Of a DNA stretch of 64,000 bases, positions 1 to 10,474 are shown one piece after another (position 1 is the first letter of the stretch; each line of letters opens with the position of its first letter). The notes beneath the pieces are model-generated. The model searched no databases and was not told the DNA's origin. It saw nothing but the letters and a program-made list of their open reading frames with translations. Source of the stretch: Verrucosispora sioxanthis (lineage in GTDB: Bacteria > Actinomycetota > Actinomycetes > Mycobacteriales > Micromonosporaceae); the NCBI RefSeq assembly GCF_010560025.1, contig NZ_SAIY01000005.1, positions 542,656 through 606,655 of the forward strand, read 5' to 3'. A program made the position numbers and the translations under genes.

Positions 1-2
1 CG

Positions 3-1690
3 GCGGAGCTGACCGTCGAGGTGACCGGCGCGCCGGCCTTCACCGCCGACCTCACCAAGGTCTTCGAGGGTGCCGACACCACCCTGCTCGCGGTCACCGC
101 CGCGGTCGTCGCGCTGCTGCTGCTCGTCACCTACCGCAGTCCGCTGCTGTGGATGGTGCCGCTGGCCGTCGTGGCGGCCACCGAACAGGTGGCGCTGCGG
201 GCGCTCGACACGGTCATCCCCGCCGTCGGCATCAACTACGCCGGCGGAGCCGTCAGCGGCATCGCCAGCGTCCTCGTCTTCGGTGCCGCCACCAACTACG
301 CCCTGCTACTGATCGCCCGATACCGGGAGGAACTACGCCGGGAAGCGGACCGCTTCGCGGCCATGCGGGCCGCGCTGCGCCGCACCGCCGAACCGATCCT
401 CGCCAGCGGCGGCACAGTCATGCTCGGGGTGCTCACCCTGCTGCTCAGCGAGCGGGAACTCAACCGGGCCCTCGCCGTCGCCTGCGCCACCGGCATCCTG
501 CTGGCCATGGCGTCGGCTCTGCTCGTGCTGCCGGCCGCGCTGGTGCTGCTCGGGCGGCGCCTGTTCTGGCCGTTCGTGCCCCGGGTCGGCAGCGAAGGCC
601 GGGAAGGCCGGGTCTGGGGCCGCCTCGGCGCCGCCGTGATCCGCCGCCCGGTGCCGGTCGCGGCCCTGGCCACGCTGCTGCTGGCCGCACTCGCCCTGGA
701 CAATCTCGGCCTGCGCACCGGACTGTCGGAGACCGAGCAGTTCCGGGTGCAGCCCGAGGCGGTCGCCGGGGCAGAGACCCTGCCGGCGCGTTCCCCGCCG
801 GCACCACCCAACCGGTGGCGGTGATGACCCGACCCGACACCGTGCCGGCGGTCACCGCGGCCGCCGCCGAGGTGCCCGGGGTGGCCTCCGCCCGCCCCGG
901 CACCGCCGGCCCCACCGTCGCACAGGTCGACGTGGTGCTCGAGGCCGAGCCGGGTACCACCGCCTCCGACCGGACGCTGGCGGCTCTGCGGGACGCGGTC
1001 GCCGCCGTACCCGACTCGGCACCACCCGCCGCCGCGGGCGGCGACACCCCGACCGGCGCCATCGTCGGCGGCACCGTGGCCGGCACGTACGACGCGGCGA
1101 AGGCCGACGCCGAGGACCTACGCGTCATCCTGCCGCTGATCCTGCTGCTGGTCGGCGCCGTGCTGGTGCTGCTGCTGCGCGGCCTGCTCGCTCCGGTGCT
1201 GCTCGTGGTCACCGTCGTCGCCTCGTACTTCGCCAGCCTCGGTGGTGCCTGGCTGCTCTTCGACCACGTGCTCGGCTTCCCCGCGCTGGACACCACCGTG
1301 CCGCTGCTCGCCTTCGTCTTCCTGGTGGCGCTCGGCGTGGACTACAACATCTTCCTGGTCACCCGCGCCCGCGAGGACGCGCGCACCGCCGGCACCCGCG
1401 AGGGCATGCTCTCCGCACTAAGAGTCACCGGCGGCGTCATCACCAGCGCCGGCATCCTGCTGGCCGCCGTCTTCGCCGTCCTCGGCGTGCTACCGCTGAT
1501 CACCCTCACCCAGATCGGGATCATCGTCTGCCTCGGTGTGCTGCTGGACACCCTGCTGGTCCGCACGGTCGTGGTCCCGGCCCTGGCGTTCCTGCTCGGG
1601 GAACGCTTCTGGTGGCCCGGCCGGATCAACCCGGATCAGAACCCGAGGCAGACGCACTCCGTCATCAACGCCCGGACGTTACGCACGTAG
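3..1690 (+). pseudogene. MMPL family membrane exporter, 5' truncated by window edge and frameshifted
   Basis: Resistance-nodulation-division type exporter of the MMPL family, which moves lipids or drugs across the cytoplasmic membrane. The frame is open from base 3, so the N-terminal part lies outside the window. The visible part has one bundle of transmembrane helices, a periplasmic-type loop, and a second helix bundle containing the typical GVDYNIFLVTRAREDA stretch and ending WWPGR. The frame breaks near base 789: the upstream frame reads GAETLPA and the family-typical continuation FPAGTTQPVAV is in a different frame from base 791. One missing base restores it. The last 55 bases overlap the end of the convergent transglycosylase gene. 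Real lesion or sequencing indel cannot be told apart here. Confidence 0.85.
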
Positions 1691-2537
1691 CTCGCGTTGG
1701 GGATGTTCAGCGGCTTACCCTCCGGGGCCACCGCGCCGTGCCCGTAGTTGTACGCGGCGATGACCGCGTTGAGCAGGCACGAGTCCAACTCGGCGGTGCA
1801 CAGGTCGGCGTCGAGCCGGTAGTCGGCGTCGAAGTACATGTCGCCGATGTACTTAGTCAGCCAGGCTAGAAAGGTGCCGCCGAGGTAGGCGTTGTCCCGG
1901 TAGTCCCACACGTCGTAGCTCTGCCCGAAACGCTGGTTCATCCAGGACGCGGTCTCCGGCATCACCTGCATCAGACCGATGCCCTTGTCGCAGGCCACGA
2001 TGTTGGACTGCCAGCCGCTCTCCTGCCATGCGGTCGCCTTGATCAGGCTCACCGGGATGCGGATGTCCGGCGCCGACGTCGGCCAGTACGTCCGCCCGGC
2101 CGCCTCGGTCAGCGCCGCCTTTGCCTGCGCACGGCTGGCCTGGTCACCCTTGTAGCTGGGCTTGCAGTCGCTCGCGGGCGGCTTCGGCGGGTCCGGCGGC
2201 ACCTGCTTCTCCGTCGGCGGCTTCGGCACCGTCCGGGGAGCGGTGGCCGTGGTGCGCTTCGGCTTCGGGCTCCGCTTCGCCGCCGACGGCGACGCGCTGG
2301 CGCTGGGGGTGGCCTTCGGCGCGGCACCCATCGACTCCACCGCCGACGGTGTCGCCGACGCGTCCTCCGGCACCGCCGAACCGCTGGGCTCCCCGAAGCG
2401 TCCGGCAACTCCTCCGGCAGCGCGACCGGGGCCGGCACCTCCGCCGCCGGAGTGTCCACAGTGGCGCATCCAGCGCCGGCCAGCAGCAGCACCGCCGCGA
2501 CCACCGCCACGCCCCGTCGTGCGACGCTGCGCCCCAT
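1636..2537 (-). pseudogene. lytic transglycosylase (SLT fold) lipoprotein, frameshifted
   Basis: Cell-wall lytic transglycosylase, expected to cleave peptidoglycan glycan strands outside the membrane. The start at 2537 has a GGAGGAGG site six bases upstream and opens a lipoprotein signal (VVAAVLLLAGAGC, lipid-modified Cys about residue 24). A long Pro/Ser/Thr/Lys linker follows, then the SLT domain with the catalytic Glu in AWQESGW, the KGIGLMQVMPETA motif and the AYNYGHGAV motif. The signal peptide and the enzymatic domain are in different frames; the switch lies near 2385-2400, in the linker beside a GGGG run, and needs a one-base change. Convergent with and overlapping the MMPL gene. Family call is firm; intactness is not. 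Confidence 0.82.
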
Positions 2538-2698
2538 GTCGACCTCCTCCGGCCGTGACCAACCCGCCGCACACTAACAGCTACCGTCGGTCGCGCGTGG
2601 CCCCGCGCGACCGTCGCCGAATCCACCCCGGACACCGCTGCCCGCCGCGCGCGTGGCCCGCGCGACCGCCGAACCCAGCCCCGGCGACGGCACCGGCC

Positions 2699-4051
2699 TC
2701 ACCGTGCGGCGGAGCCACGGCCGGACACCGCGCGGTCCCGGGTGGCCCAGGCCACCATGAACACCGCCGTCCAGGCGGCGCCGAGCAGCACCGCGCCGAC
2801 GGTGCCGCTGGCGGTGCTCAGCCCGAGGTACAGCCGGGCACCGCCGATGGTGACGACCCTGACCGCCGCGACGGTCCACGCGGCCACCGCCACCGGCCAG
2901 CGGGCGCCCCGCGACACCAGCCACGCCAGCGTGCACAGGCTCGCCGTCACCACCACGTTCTGCGTGGAGAACAGCACCACCCGCCCACCGGCGGCCAGGT
3001 CCGCCACGGCCGCGAGCACCACCAGCGGCACGAAGGCGCCGACCGTGCCGACCACACTGAGCAGGTCAGCCCGCCACGGCCGCTGCCGCCAGGCCTGCAC
3101 CAGGGCCACCACCGCCACCATCACGATCAGCGACCAGCCACGCAGCAGCGACACCGCCGCCTGGGTCGCCTCCACCGCGTCGGGCGTACGACGGGCGGCG
3201 AACCAGCCGGCGATCACCCCGTCGACCAGGGCCAGGCCGCTGTGCCGGACCACCACCCGCAGCACCCACGCGATCACCAGCGCCACCACGAACAGCAGCA
3301 GCACCCCGGCCGCCAGGTTCGCCAGCAACGCCCACGCCGGCCCGAGACGCAGGCTCAGCAGGAAGAACAGCAGCCCGTAGCGGGCCGACAGCCACCGCAG
3401 CGGCGGCAGCCGGGCCGCCCGGGTCAGCAGCGCCCGCGCCGGGTCGGGGTTTCGGCCCAGCCATCGCCCGGCCAGCACCAACGCGACCAACGCGGCCACC
3501 AGCACCAGCACCGCTCCGGTGGCCCGGCCCAGCAGCCGGGAGACCGTCTCGTACGACTCCCCGGCCAGGTGCCCGACCAGCACCGAGGCACCCACCCAGG
3601 TGCTCACCCCGGCCAGGTTCCACGGCGCGAACCGGCGGTACGACATGCCGGACGCACCGGCCAGCCGAGGCACCAGCGTGCGGGCGAACGCCACCCAGCG
3701 CGCGGTCAGCACACCCCGACCACCCATCCGGTCGAGCATCGCGTCGGCACGCGCCCACCGTTGCGGCCCCACCCGCGCACCCCACCTGCTGGCCCGCAGC
3801 CGAGGCCCGTAGCGCCGGCCGGCCCGAAACGCCAGCGCGTCACCCAACGCGGCGGCGGCGATCATCGCCAGCAACGCCGGACCGAACCGCAGCGTGCCGG
3901 TGTACGTGAGAAAGCCCACCAGCAGCAGGGTCGCCTCACCGGGGGCGACCAGCCCGATGATCAGTGCCGTCTCGGTGGCCACGATCAGCGCCGCCACGAC
4001 GTAGATCAGCCACGGCGGCAGGCTCTGCACCGAACTGAGCAGATCGTGCAC
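2699..4051 (-). CDS. DedA (VTT-domain) membrane protein fused to a degenerate PAP2-like domain
   Basis: Polytopic membrane protein of 450 residues. Residues about 1-200 match the DedA/VTT family (lipid scramblase or flippase-like): VAPGEATLLLVGFLTYTG, then GDALAFRAGRRYGPRLR and the RWVAFARTLVPRLAGASGM segment. Residues about 230-440 have the helix layout of PAP2 phosphatases, a fusion partner known for DedA proteins. The positions where PAP2 enzymes carry PSGH and SRxYLGxHxxxD read STQN and ARLYLGLSTASG here, so the catalytic histidines and the aspartate appear lost. The GTG start at 4051 has only a weak G-rich site. Likely a lipid transport or scaffold protein without phosphatase activity; that last point is inference. 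Confidence 0.8.
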   Translation of the reverse strand: MHDLLSSVQSLPPWLIYVVAALIVATETALIIGLVAPGEATLLLVGFLTYTGTLRFGPALLAMIAAAALGDALAFRAGRRYGPRLRASRWGARVGPQRWARADAMLDRMGGRGVLTARWVAFARTLVPRLAGASGMSYRRFAPWNLAGVSTWVGASVLVGHLAGESYETVSRLLGRATGAVLVLVAALVALVLAGRWLGRNPDPARALLTRAARLPPLRWLSARYGLLFFLLSLRLGPAWALLANLAAGVLLLFVVALVIAWVLRVVVRHSGLALVDGVIAGWFAARRTPDAVEATQAAVSLLRGWSLIVMVAVVALVQAWRQRPWRADLLSVVGTVGAFVPLVVLAAVADLAAGGRVVLFSTQNVVVTASLCTLAWLVSRGARWPVAVAAWTVAAVRVVTIGGARLYLGLSTASGTVGAVLLGAAWTAVFMVAWATRDRAVSGRGSAAR

Positions 4052-4175
4052 GGCGCCCCCGGATCACCTCGGCAGGACTGCCTTGCCAGTGTGACAGTGC
4101 GGTGTCGCGGGAGCGGGACCACCCGGGGTGACCCCGACGCCACGCCGCTACCGCCAAGGCGGGAGGATGGAGCCC

Positions 4176-6044
<1,869 letters not shown>

Positions 6045-6052
6045 GGCGACCG

Positions 6053-6955
6053 ATGGCCGCAGCCGATCTCCACGCGCGGCTGGACCGGGAGCCCGGCACG
6101 ATCTCGGTGTACGCGGGGCGGCTCGACGCCCCACCCACCTGGACCCGGCAGGCCGAGGCCACCCACTACGCGGCGAGCACGATGAAGTTGGCCGTGCTCG
6201 CCGCGCTGCACCGCGCCGCGGAGGCCGGCCACCTCGACCCGGACGCCCCGGTCGAGGTCGTCAACCGGTTCACCTCCGCCCGGCCGGACGCCCCGCCGTA
6301 CTCCTGCCGTCGCGCCTACGACAACGACGGGGCCGTGTGGGACCGCCTCGGCGAGCAGGCGTCGCTGCGCTGGCTCGCCGAACGGATGATCGTCCGGTCC
6401 AGCAACCTCGCCACCAACCTGGTCATCGAACACGTCGGACTGCCCGCCGTGGCGCAGGTCTGGCAACGCGCCGGCGCCCGGAACAGCGTCACCGGGCGCG
6501 GCATCGAGGACTTCGCCGCCCGCGAGGCGCAGATCACCAACCTGGTCACCGCCGCCGACCTGGCCGCCCTGCTCGGCGCCGTCGCCACCGGCGCCACCCG
6601 CCCCGGTCCGATCGCCTCACCGGCCGGCTGCACCGCCATGCTGGACGTGCTCTGTGCCCAACAGATCCGTCAGGACATCGCCGAAGGGGTGCCAGCCGGC
6701 GTCCGACTCGCCCACAAGAACGGCTGGGTACGCGGCGTACGACACGGCGCGGCGGTGGTCTACCCCGCCGACGCCGAGGCCTACCTGCTCGTCGTCTGCA
6801 CCACCGTCGGCGACGACCAGACCGACGCCCGGGCCGACGTCGACGCCAACCAGCTGGTGGCCGACATCTCCCGCGAGGTGTGGCAGGCCCGCCACGACCT
6901 CGGCACGCTCACTCCAGCAGGTTCGCCCGCAGCGCCGCCACCGTCTCCTCGGTGA
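6053..6955 (+). CDS. class A beta-lactamase-like serine hydrolase, probably cytoplasmic
   Basis: Serine hydrolase of the penicillin-binding/class A beta-lactamase fold, 300 residues. The nucleophile motif STMK is at residues 42-45, the second motif SSN at 118-120 (SDN in classical enzymes), and KNG at 224-226 stands for KTG. An E-x4-N pattern at 160-165 may match the omega loop. No signal peptide is seen, so it probably acts in the cytoplasm, and the substrate is unknown. It starts eight bases after the typA stop and may be translated with it. Its last 47 bases overlap the end of the convergent phosphatase gene. Resistance function should not be assumed. Confidence 0.8.
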   Translation: MAAADLHARLDREPGTISVYAGRLDAPPTWTRQAEATHYAASTMKLAVLAALHRAAEAGHLDPDAPVEVVNRFTSARPDAPPYSCRRAYDNDGAVWDRLGEQASLRWLAERMIVRSSNLATNLVIEHVGLPAVAQVWQRAGARNSVTGRGIEDFAAREAQITNLVTAADLAALLGAVATGATRPGPIASPAGCTAMLDVLCAQQIRQDIAEGVPAGVRLAHKNGWVRGVRHGAAVVYPADAEAYLLVVCTTVGDDQTDARADVDANQLVADISREVWQARHDLGTLTPAGSPAAPPPSPR

Positions 6956-7721
6956 TCCCCAGACCGTCGCGCAGGTACGCCCCGAACGACCCGTGCACCT
7001 GCCGCACCTGTGCGTACGCGGCGTCGAGGTACTCCGGGCGGACCTCCAGCACCGGCCGGACCGCCGCCTCGTCGAGGCCCGGGTGGCGCTGCCGCATCGC
7101 GTCGACGAGCACCTCGCGCAGGCTCTCCGTCAGCGGGTTGTGGGCCAGGTAGTCGGCGCGGATCGCGGCCTCGTCCACCCCCAGGGCGTGCAGCAGCACC
7201 ACGGTCAGCCAACCGGTGCGGTCCTTGCCCGCCGAGCAGTGATAGACCAACGGCAGGTTACGCTCGTCGGCCACCAACCGCACGGCGGCGGCGAACCCCC
7301 GCCGGGCCGAGTCTCCGGTGACGAACCAGCGGTAGATGGCCGCCATCGCCGCCGGTGTCCCCTGCCGCGCCAGCTCCGCGTACTCGCTCAGGTCGTGGCC
7401 GAGCAGCACGGCCGAGACGTACGTGAAGACCGGATGCGCCGGGTCGTGCACCGGCAGGTGCACCACGGTCGGCTCGCCGACCAGCCGGTCCGGCGGCGCC
7501 ACCGACACCTCGGACTCGGCGCGAAGGTCCACCACGCAGGCCGGTTCGAGCTTCGCCAGCACCGGCAGGTCCTCGTCGGTGAGCCGGCCCAACGCCGGCG
7601 TACGGATCAGCTGGCCGGGCCGCACCCGCCGGCCGGACACGCCGATCAGTCCACCGAGGTCCCGCGCGTTGGGCGCCCCGACGAGCGTCCAGTCCGAACC
7701 GCCCGCTCGCTGACTGGTCAT
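6909..7721 (-). CDS. tyrosine-protein phosphatase (PtpB-like family)
   Basis: Protein tyrosine phosphatase of 270 residues. The P-loop HCSAGKDRTG occupies residues 161-170, giving catalytic Cys162 and phosphate-binding Arg168. The N-terminal NARDLGGL motif (residues 18-25), followed by RPGQLIRTPALGRLTDED, is the hallmark of the Tyr_phosphatase3 group that includes mycobacterial PtpB. No signal peptide or membrane segment. Convergent with the serine hydrolase gene, with a 47-base overlap of the two 3' ends. A 140-base gap upstream holds its promoter. Substrates in the cell cannot be predicted from sequence. Confidence 0.88.
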   Translation of the reverse strand: MTSQRAGGSDWTLVGAPNARDLGGLIGVSGRRVRPGQLIRTPALGRLTDEDLPVLAKLEPACVVDLRAESEVSVAPPDRLVGEPTVVHLPVHDPAHPVFTYVSAVLLGHDLSEYAELARQGTPAAMAAIYRWFVTGDSARRGFAAAVRLVADERNLPLVYHCSAGKDRTGWLTVVLLHALGVDEAAIRADYLAHNPLTESLREVLVDAMRQRHPGLDEAAVRPVLEVRPEYLDAAYAQVRQVHGSFGAYLRDGLGITEETVAALRANLLE

Positions 7722-7861
7722 ATCGCCCCCTCATGTACAGGGTGCCGTACCCGATGATCGTTTCGAAAGGTGCCCGTCGTTCGAACGCGGCGGCGGGTGC
7801 CAACCGACGGACGCCGTCCGGCCGGGACGCGCCCGGTGCGGCACCGCGCCGACGGTAGGGC

Positions 7862-8860
7862 TCAGCGACGAGCTGAGGCCAGCTCGCGTCGCCGGTCCCG
7901 CGAGGATCTGACCAGGCTCGCCGCCGTGGCCACCGCCAGAGTGCCCAGGATGACCAGCAGCGACAGCCAGATCGGGATGTGCGGTGCCCACCCGACGTGC
8001 TCACCGTTGTTGATGAACGGGAGGTTGTTGTCCGCGAGCGCCTCCAGGATCAGCTTGACCCCGATGAAACCGAGCACCACCGCGAGGCCGTGGCTCAGGT
8101 AGATCAACCGGTCCAGCAGCCCGCCGAGAAGGAAGTAGAGCTGCCGCAGGCCCATCAGCGCGAAGACGTTTGCGGTGAAGACCAGGTACGGCTCCTGGGT
8201 GATCCCGAAGATCGCCGGAATCGAGTCGAGAGCGAAGATCAGGTCGGTGGTACCGATGGCGATCATGACGATGAGCATCGGGGTGAACAATCGCCGGCCG
8301 TTCTCCCGCACCGTGACCCGGGCACCCTCGTAACTCCGCGAGATGGGCAGCGCCCGCCGGCTCCAGCGGATGAGGACGTTCTCGGTGAACTCCTCCTCGC
8401 TCGACTCACCCTGCCGGGCGAGGTTGATCGCGGTGTAGATCAGGAACGCTCCGAAGACGTAGAAGACCCAGGTGAACTGCGAGATCAACGCGGCGCCGGC
8501 GGCGATGAAACCGCCCCGCATGACGAGCGCGAGGACGATGCCGATGAGCAGCACCTTCTGCTGGTACTGCCGGGGAACCGCGAAGCGGGCCATGATGATC
8601 ACGAAGACGAAGAGGTTGTCCACCGAGAGGCTGTACTCGGTCAGCCAGCCGGTGTAGAACTGCCCCGCCACGCTCGCGCCGGCGGTGAGCCAGAGTCCGC
8701 CACCGAACAGCAGGGCCAACCCGACGTAGAAGGCGACCCAGAGACTCGACTCCCGCACGCTCGGCTCGTGAGGCCGGCGCCCGATGATGAGCAGGTCCAC
8801 CACGAGGACCGTGGTCAGCGCCACGAGCGTAGCCGCCCACACCAGTCCGGACACGTTCAC
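7862..8860 (-). CDS. TerC family integral membrane protein (Alx-like)
   Basis: Membrane protein of 332 residues with about nine helices, of the TerC family implicated in manganese or metal efflux and tellurite resistance. The family signatures are present: a long first helix ending DLLIIGRR, the conserved EYSLSVDNLFVF segment with acidic residues inside a helix, and ALDSIPAIFGIT in the second half. The GTG start at 8860 is chosen because GGAGG lies nine bases upstream. Longer than the second TerC at 55.0 kb, which belongs to the shorter YkoY-like group. No yybP-ykoY-type leader could be recognised upstream. Confidence 0.9.
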   Translation of the reverse strand: MNVSGLVWAATLVALTTVLVVDLLIIGRRPHEPSVRESSLWVAFYVGLALLFGGGLWLTAGASVAGQFYTGWLTEYSLSVDNLFVFVIIMARFAVPRQYQQKVLLIGIVLALVMRGGFIAAGAALISQFTWVFYVFGAFLIYTAINLARQGESSEEEFTENVLIRWSRRALPISRSYEGARVTVRENGRRLFTPMLIVMIAIGTTDLIFALDSIPAIFGITQEPYLVFTANVFALMGLRQLYFLLGGLLDRLIYLSHGLAVVLGFIGVKLILEALADNNLPFINNGEHVGWAPHIPIWLSLLVILGTLAVATAASLVRSSRDRRRELASARR

Positions 8861-9053
8861 AGTTTCATTCCTCCGGCCGCCACCCAGCAACCGGCACACG
8901 GTACGCCCTACGCGCGGTGCCGGCCACCTCACCCCCGCTAGGCATCCTAGGAGGATGGGTTACTACGGTGGCTGGTCCGGCACGGGCGGCCAGCGGATGG
9001 GGCAACCGACCGGCCCCGGCCTGGACCCGGCAGCGGTGTGGCAGGCTGCCGCC

Positions 9054-9347
9054 ATGGTCCTCGAGGTTGCGCTCATCGACGTCATCCCCGGCCACGAGGA
9101 GGCGTTCGCCGCCGCCTACGCCCAGGGGCATCCGTTGCTCGCCGGCACGCCCGGCTGCCGCTCGGTACGCATGACCCGGGGCCTGGAGTCCCCCACCCGC
9201 TTCGTGCTGCTTGTCGAGTGGGACACCGTCGAGGCTCACGAGCGGAACTTCCGGGCCACGGAACGCTTCGTCGGCTGGCGGGAGTTGATCGGTCCGCACT
9301 TCGCCACCCCGCCGCGGGTCGAGCACTTCGTCGACGTGCCCGCCTGA
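9054..9347 (+). CDS. ABM-domain (antibiotic biosynthesis monooxygenase-like) small protein
   Basis: A 97-residue protein forming one dimeric alpha-beta barrel unit of the ABM type. VIPGHEEAFAAAYAQ, GTPGCRSVRMTRG and FVLLVEWDTVEAHE follow the family pattern. Such proteins act as cofactor-free monooxygenases or as heme/quinone-handling proteins; this copy is not within a biosynthetic cluster, so a role in detoxification is as likely as one in antibiotic synthesis. The start at 9054 gives the minimal domain; an in-frame ATG at 8955 right after AGGAGG would add 33 glycine-rich residues but leaves no spacing for the ribosome site. Confidence 0.8.
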   Translation: MVLEVALIDVIPGHEEAFAAAYAQGHPLLAGTPGCRSVRMTRGLESPTRFVLLVEWDTVEAHERNFRATERFVGWRELIGPHFATPPRVEHFVDVPA

Positions 9348-9411
9348 CCGACACCCGAGCACCACGCACCGAGTCGAGAAAGTGTCACACCGTCCACCTA
9401 TCGTGCGTCTC

Positions 9412-9463
9412 GCGTCGGCACCGACCCCGACGGCTTCGGGGGCGCCGGGTCCGGTGCCGACGC
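9412..9463. terminator. hairpin between two convergent genes
   Basis: Twelve-base perfect arms (9412-9423 and 9452-9463, GCGTCGGCACCG and its complement) with further inner pairing, followed by CTTT on the plus strand. It lies between the ends of the ABM gene and the XRE regulator and probably ends transcription from both sides. Confidence 0.6.
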
Positions 9464-9510
9464 CTTTGCGTGCGTGACCTGCCGACGCTGCGCACGACCG
9501 GGGCGATGTG

Positions 9511-10365
9511 TCACCCGTCGAGCCGGCGGGCCAGGGCCCGCAGCGTCTCCTCCTCCGGCAACGCCGTCTCCAGCAGGCAGTCGGTCATCCGTTCGTACCT
9601 GTCGACGTCCGTCGCGGTGGTCAGTCGCACATCCGTGGTCAGCGCCTCCAACATCACCGTGCGCGGGTCCGCCGGGTCCGGGAAGGAGTAACAGGAGAAG
9701 GGGGTCAGCGGCAACGGGCGCCGGCCCGCACCGACCCGCAGCAGCCGGATCGTCACGTGCGGCAGCGCGGCCAGTTCGAGCAGCTGCGCCAACTGCTCGC
9801 GCCACACCTCCACCGGGTCGTCGCCCGGTTCACAGGCCAGCTCGGTGAGCAGCGCCGTGTAGCGGGGCGGTTCGACGCGGCGCAGCACCGCCTGCCGGGC
9901 GGCCCGGGCCCGCAGGTCGGCCTCCACGTCCACCGTCGCATCGATGAGCTGACCGGCGACGATGCGCAGTCGGGCGTACGCCGGGGTCTGCAGCAGGCCG
10001 GGCACGATCGCCGGCTGGTACTCCACGATGCCCGCCGCGCCGGCTTCGAGTTCGGCGTACGTGCGCTGCCGCTCGCCCATCTCCCCGAGCGACTTCCACC
10101 AGCCCCGACTGGTCGCGGCGTCCCGGGCGATGACGATCAGGGCGTCGCGCTGCCGCGACGGCACCTCGTAGACATCGAGCAGATCGAGCACGTCGGCCAG
10201 GTCGGGGCGGCTCTGCCCCAGCTCGATGCGGGACAGCTTGGAGGTGGACGCCCAACCGAGCCGCTCACACACCTGTTCCAGCGTCAGCGCCTCCCGCCGG
10301 CGTAGCTGACGCAGCTCGGCGCCCAGTCGCGCACGTCGAATGACCGGACTCGTTGGCAACGGCAT
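9511..10365 (-). CDS. XRE-family regulator with DUF5753 (Scr1-type) domain
   Basis: DNA-binding protein of 284 residues. Residues about 10-65 are a helix-turn-helix of the Cro/CI type (LTLEQVCERLGW...TSKLSRIELGQSRP), and the rest is the DUF5753 ligand-binding-like domain (IVEYQPAIVPGLLQTPAYAR, LRARAARQAVL). These proteins usually sit beside a small DUF397 protein; none is found here, so this copy is solitary, unlike the pair at 57.7-58.8 kb. The ATG at 10365 is preferred because GGGAGG precedes it by about nine bases; an upstream in-frame start at 10404 lacks a site. Confidence 0.88.
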   Translation of the reverse strand: MPLPTSPVIRRARLGAELRQLRRREALTLEQVCERLGWASTSKLSRIELGQSRPDLADVLDLLDVYEVPSRQRDALIVIARDAATSRGWWKSLGEMGERQRTYAELEAGAAGIVEYQPAIVPGLLQTPAYARLRIVAGQLIDATVDVEADLRARAARQAVLRRVEPPRYTALLTELACEPGDDPVEVWREQLAQLLELAALPHVTIRLLRVGAGRRPLPLTPFSCYSFPDPADPRTVMLEALTTDVRLTTATDVDRYERMTDCLLETALPEEETLRALARRLDG

Positions 10366-10474
10366 CCCTGCCTCCCACCGAGGGAGAGTACGCACGGCGA
10401 TCACTTAGCGCAATAGGACGCTCGCATTCCGCTATCCCCCCACCGTAGGAAGTGGATTGTCCAGCCGGCGGCGG

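Noticed and set aside
7778..7787. CGTTCGAACG palindrome as an SOS (LexA) box
   Set aside because: The actinobacterial box is GAAC-N4-GTTC; here GTTC and GAAC are in the opposite order with no spacer, and the neighbouring gene is a phosphatase rather than a repair gene.
8955..9053. N-terminal extension of the ABM protein from ATG 8955
   Set aside because: AGGAGG directly abuts the ATG, leaving no spacing, and the added residues are glycine-rich without domain character; kept only as an alternative.
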